From Dyadobacter sp. CY323 (GTDB lineage Bacteria; Bacteroidota; Bacteroidia; Cytophagales; Spirosomataceae), in the NCBI RefSeq assembly GCF_021390245.1, contig NZ_JAJUXH010000015.1, positions 1 through 64,000 of the forward strand: a DNA stretch of 64,000 bases, in the 5' to 3' direction. This document shows, one piece after another, positions 62,818-64,000 of the stretch. The position numbers were made by a program, and so were the translations under genes. Position 1 is the first letter of the stretch; each line of letters starts with the position of its first letter. The notes beneath the pieces were generated by a model that was given only the letters and a program-made list of their open reading frames with translations, was not told where the DNA came from and did not search any database.

Positions 62818-64000
62818 TTACTTCCTCCTGAGATTTTCCGCATAGTCGCGGGGAGCTATTTCGAAGAGATCGCGAAAGCATTTTGCAAAATACGACAGGT
62901 TATCAAATCCTACCCGATAAGCCGCCTCCGAAACGGGAATTCCGTCGATGAGCATTTCTGCGGCTTTGCTGAGCCGATAATTCCGGATCAGTTCAACCGC
63001 CGGCACGCTGCCGAGTGCTTTCAGTTTTCGGTTCAGAGTACTGTTGCTCATCCCGATTTCGCGCACTAATTCCTGCACCCCAAAATTTATATTTTCAAGG
63101 TTGCTATCAAGTATCGCATACAGTTTCAATAAAAACGGATCGAGTGTTTCGGGCTTTGGGAGTTCAAGGAAAAGCTGGGCTGGAGAGGCAAATCTGGCGC
63201 GAAATATTTCCTGCAACCTGCGCTGGTGCATGAGCAGGTTATGCACACGCAGATTCAGCTCGGTAACGTGAAAAGGTTTGGTAATGTAATCATCGGCACC
63301 ACGGCCCAGGCCTTCCAGTCTGCTTTCTGTGGCCGACTTGGCAGTCAGCAAGATAACCGGTATATGGCTGGTCAGCAGGTTATTTTTAATTTTTTCACAA
63401 AAAGCATAGCCGTCCATGATAGGCATCATCACATCGCTGATGATCAAATCCGGCATATGTTCCAGAGCGCTCATTTCTCCTTCTGCGCCATTGGCCGCGC
63501 TGTAAAATTGATAGGTATCTCCCAGACTGTCCGCTATAAAATCGGCGAGTTCACTATTATCCTCTACCAGTAGAATGGTAGCGTCGGCAGTTGTTGTTTC
63601 CACGCCAGCCAGTCCATGGTTCACGAAGGTTTCAGCCCGACGGTATGGGAATGTCAGCCGGAAGACGGTTTTATACCCACCCATGTCCTGCTTCACTTCA
63701 ATGGTACCCCCCTGCAGCTCCGCCAGCTCTTTCACCAGCGCAAGCCCGATGCCGGTGCCCTCCCGGGGACTATCTGTATCCACCTGATAAAACCGGTCGA
63801 AAATGTGTGGCAGCTGTGCTTGGGCGATGCCGATGCCGGTATCAGCTACTGTAACCTGTACGCCATTTGCGATGCTTTGCAGTCCCACCTTTACATTTCC
63901 GTCCGGCTGCGTAAATTTGATCGCATTGGAAAGCAGATTCGTCAGGATCCTTTCCAGCTTATCGTGATCGAAGTAGTAGCGCGGCATCTCAGGCGAAGTG
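62818..64000 (-). CDS. Hybrid two-component regulator, 5' part outside the window
   Basis: The C-terminal 390 or so residues of a one-protein two-component system; the frame stays open to the window edge, so the N-terminus is missing. Visible order: HATPase (HDKLERILTNLLSNAIKFTQ, DTGIGIAQAQLPHIFDRFYQ, GTGIGLALVKELAE), receiver (ILLVEDNSELADF, phospho-Asp in DLIISDVMMPIMDGYAF, K in DDYITKPF), and AraC HTH (GMSNSTLNRKLKALG, VSEAAYRVGFDNLSYFAKCF). The missing part likely holds a periplasmic sensor. It presumably switches on the SusC-led operon when a lyase product binds. Confidence 0.93.
   Translation of the reverse strand, partial: TSPEMPRYYFDHDKLERILTNLLSNAIKFTQPDGNVKVGLQSIANGVQVTVADTGIGIAQAQLPHIFDRFYQVDTDSPREGTGIGLALVKELAELQGGTIEVKQDMGGYKTVFRLTFPYRRAETFVNHGLAGVETTTADATILLVEDNSELADFIADSLGDTYQFYSAANGAEGEMSALEHMPDLIISDVMMPIMDGYAFCEKIKNNLLTSHIPVILLTAKSATESRLEGLGRGADDYITKPFHVTELNLRVHNLLMHQRRLQEIFRARFASPAQLFLELPKPETLDPFLLKLYAILDSNLENINFGVQELVREIGMSNSTLNRKLKALGSVPAVELIRNYRLSKAAEMLIDGIPVSEAAYRVGFDNLSYFAKCFRDLFEIAPRDYAENLRRK

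Noticed and set aside
1..64000. tRNA or rRNA genes
   Set aside because: No T-loop/anticodon arrangement or conserved rRNA stretch was found by reading. A dedicated RNA search would be decisive.

Overview
The window looks like a chromosomal segment of a Gram-negative Bacteroidota, most probably a Cytophagales/Spirosomaceae member close to Dyadobacter. The reasons are SusC/SusD pairs with a hybrid two-component regulator, many short lipoproteins with an LxxC lipobox, TAnnTTTG-type -7 promoter boxes, and families such as DUF4468, DUF4180, DUF6152 and NFACT next to rodA/mrdA. Genus is inference; no rRNA or tRNA gene was seen.

Layout. (1) 1-10.6 kb, housekeeping: the rpsF-rpsR-rplI operon with its terminator, a coiled-coil membrane protein, a YggS-type PLP protein, a GT9 glycosyltransferase, DUF423, the cell-elongation pair mrdA (PBP2)-rodA, an NFACT protein and a DUF6152/DUF6644 pair. 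(2) 10.7-27.5 kb, signalling: a NarL-type response regulator, two paralogous histidine kinases with TPR sensor regions, a polytopic GT-C-like membrane protein, an unknown two-TM protein with an ABC exporter, and a compact Ser/Thr phosphorylation module made of an FHA-TM-trypsin protein, a soluble kinase, a PP2C phosphatase and a kinase with a transmembrane anchor. Three promoters here carry related copies of a motif, TACAGG-N4-CCTATA. Two of them match in spacing to the base and also share flanking sequence and the -7 box. This ties the ABC unit, the FHA/STK module and probably the GT-C-like gene into one candidate regulon. A 23-bp tandem repeat bounded by two perfect hairpins lies between the phosphatase and the second kinase. 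(3) 27.5-30.2 kb: DUF4180, a serine hydrolase and a methyltransferase, then a 1.2-kb gap holding a decayed AraC-regulator remnant. (4) 31.4-48.2 kb, a visibly A+T-rich Wzx/Wzy-type exopolysaccharide locus: WecG/TagA transferase, Wza, Wzc, a beta-helix protein on the opposite strand, Wzx, Wzy, five further glycosyltransferase-like genes, three hexapeptide acyltransferases and an SGNH esterase. No initiating phosphoglycosyl transferase is present. (5) 48.2-50.7 kb: a lipoprotein, a possible 45-residue ORF, and a bacterial (6-4)-type photolyase-like protein that lacks the expected Fe-S cysteines. (6) 50.7-64 kb, a polysaccharide utilization locus on the minus strand: a hybrid two-component regulator cut by the window edge, SusC, SusD, two small surface lipoproteins and three polysaccharide-lyase families (alginate-lyase fold, heparinase II/III, PL8). 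It has no sulfatase or unsaturated-uronyl hydrolase in view, so an unsulfated polyuronate is the likely substrate.

How the parts fit. The signalling block reads as an envelope sensing circuit: periplasmic TPR sensors and a periplasmic kinase tail feed cytoplasmic kinases, FHA and PP2C proteins, and the outputs are a periplasmic trypsin-like protease and an exporter. The EPS locus builds and decorates a surface polysaccharide. The PUL imports and cleaves a uronic-acid polymer.
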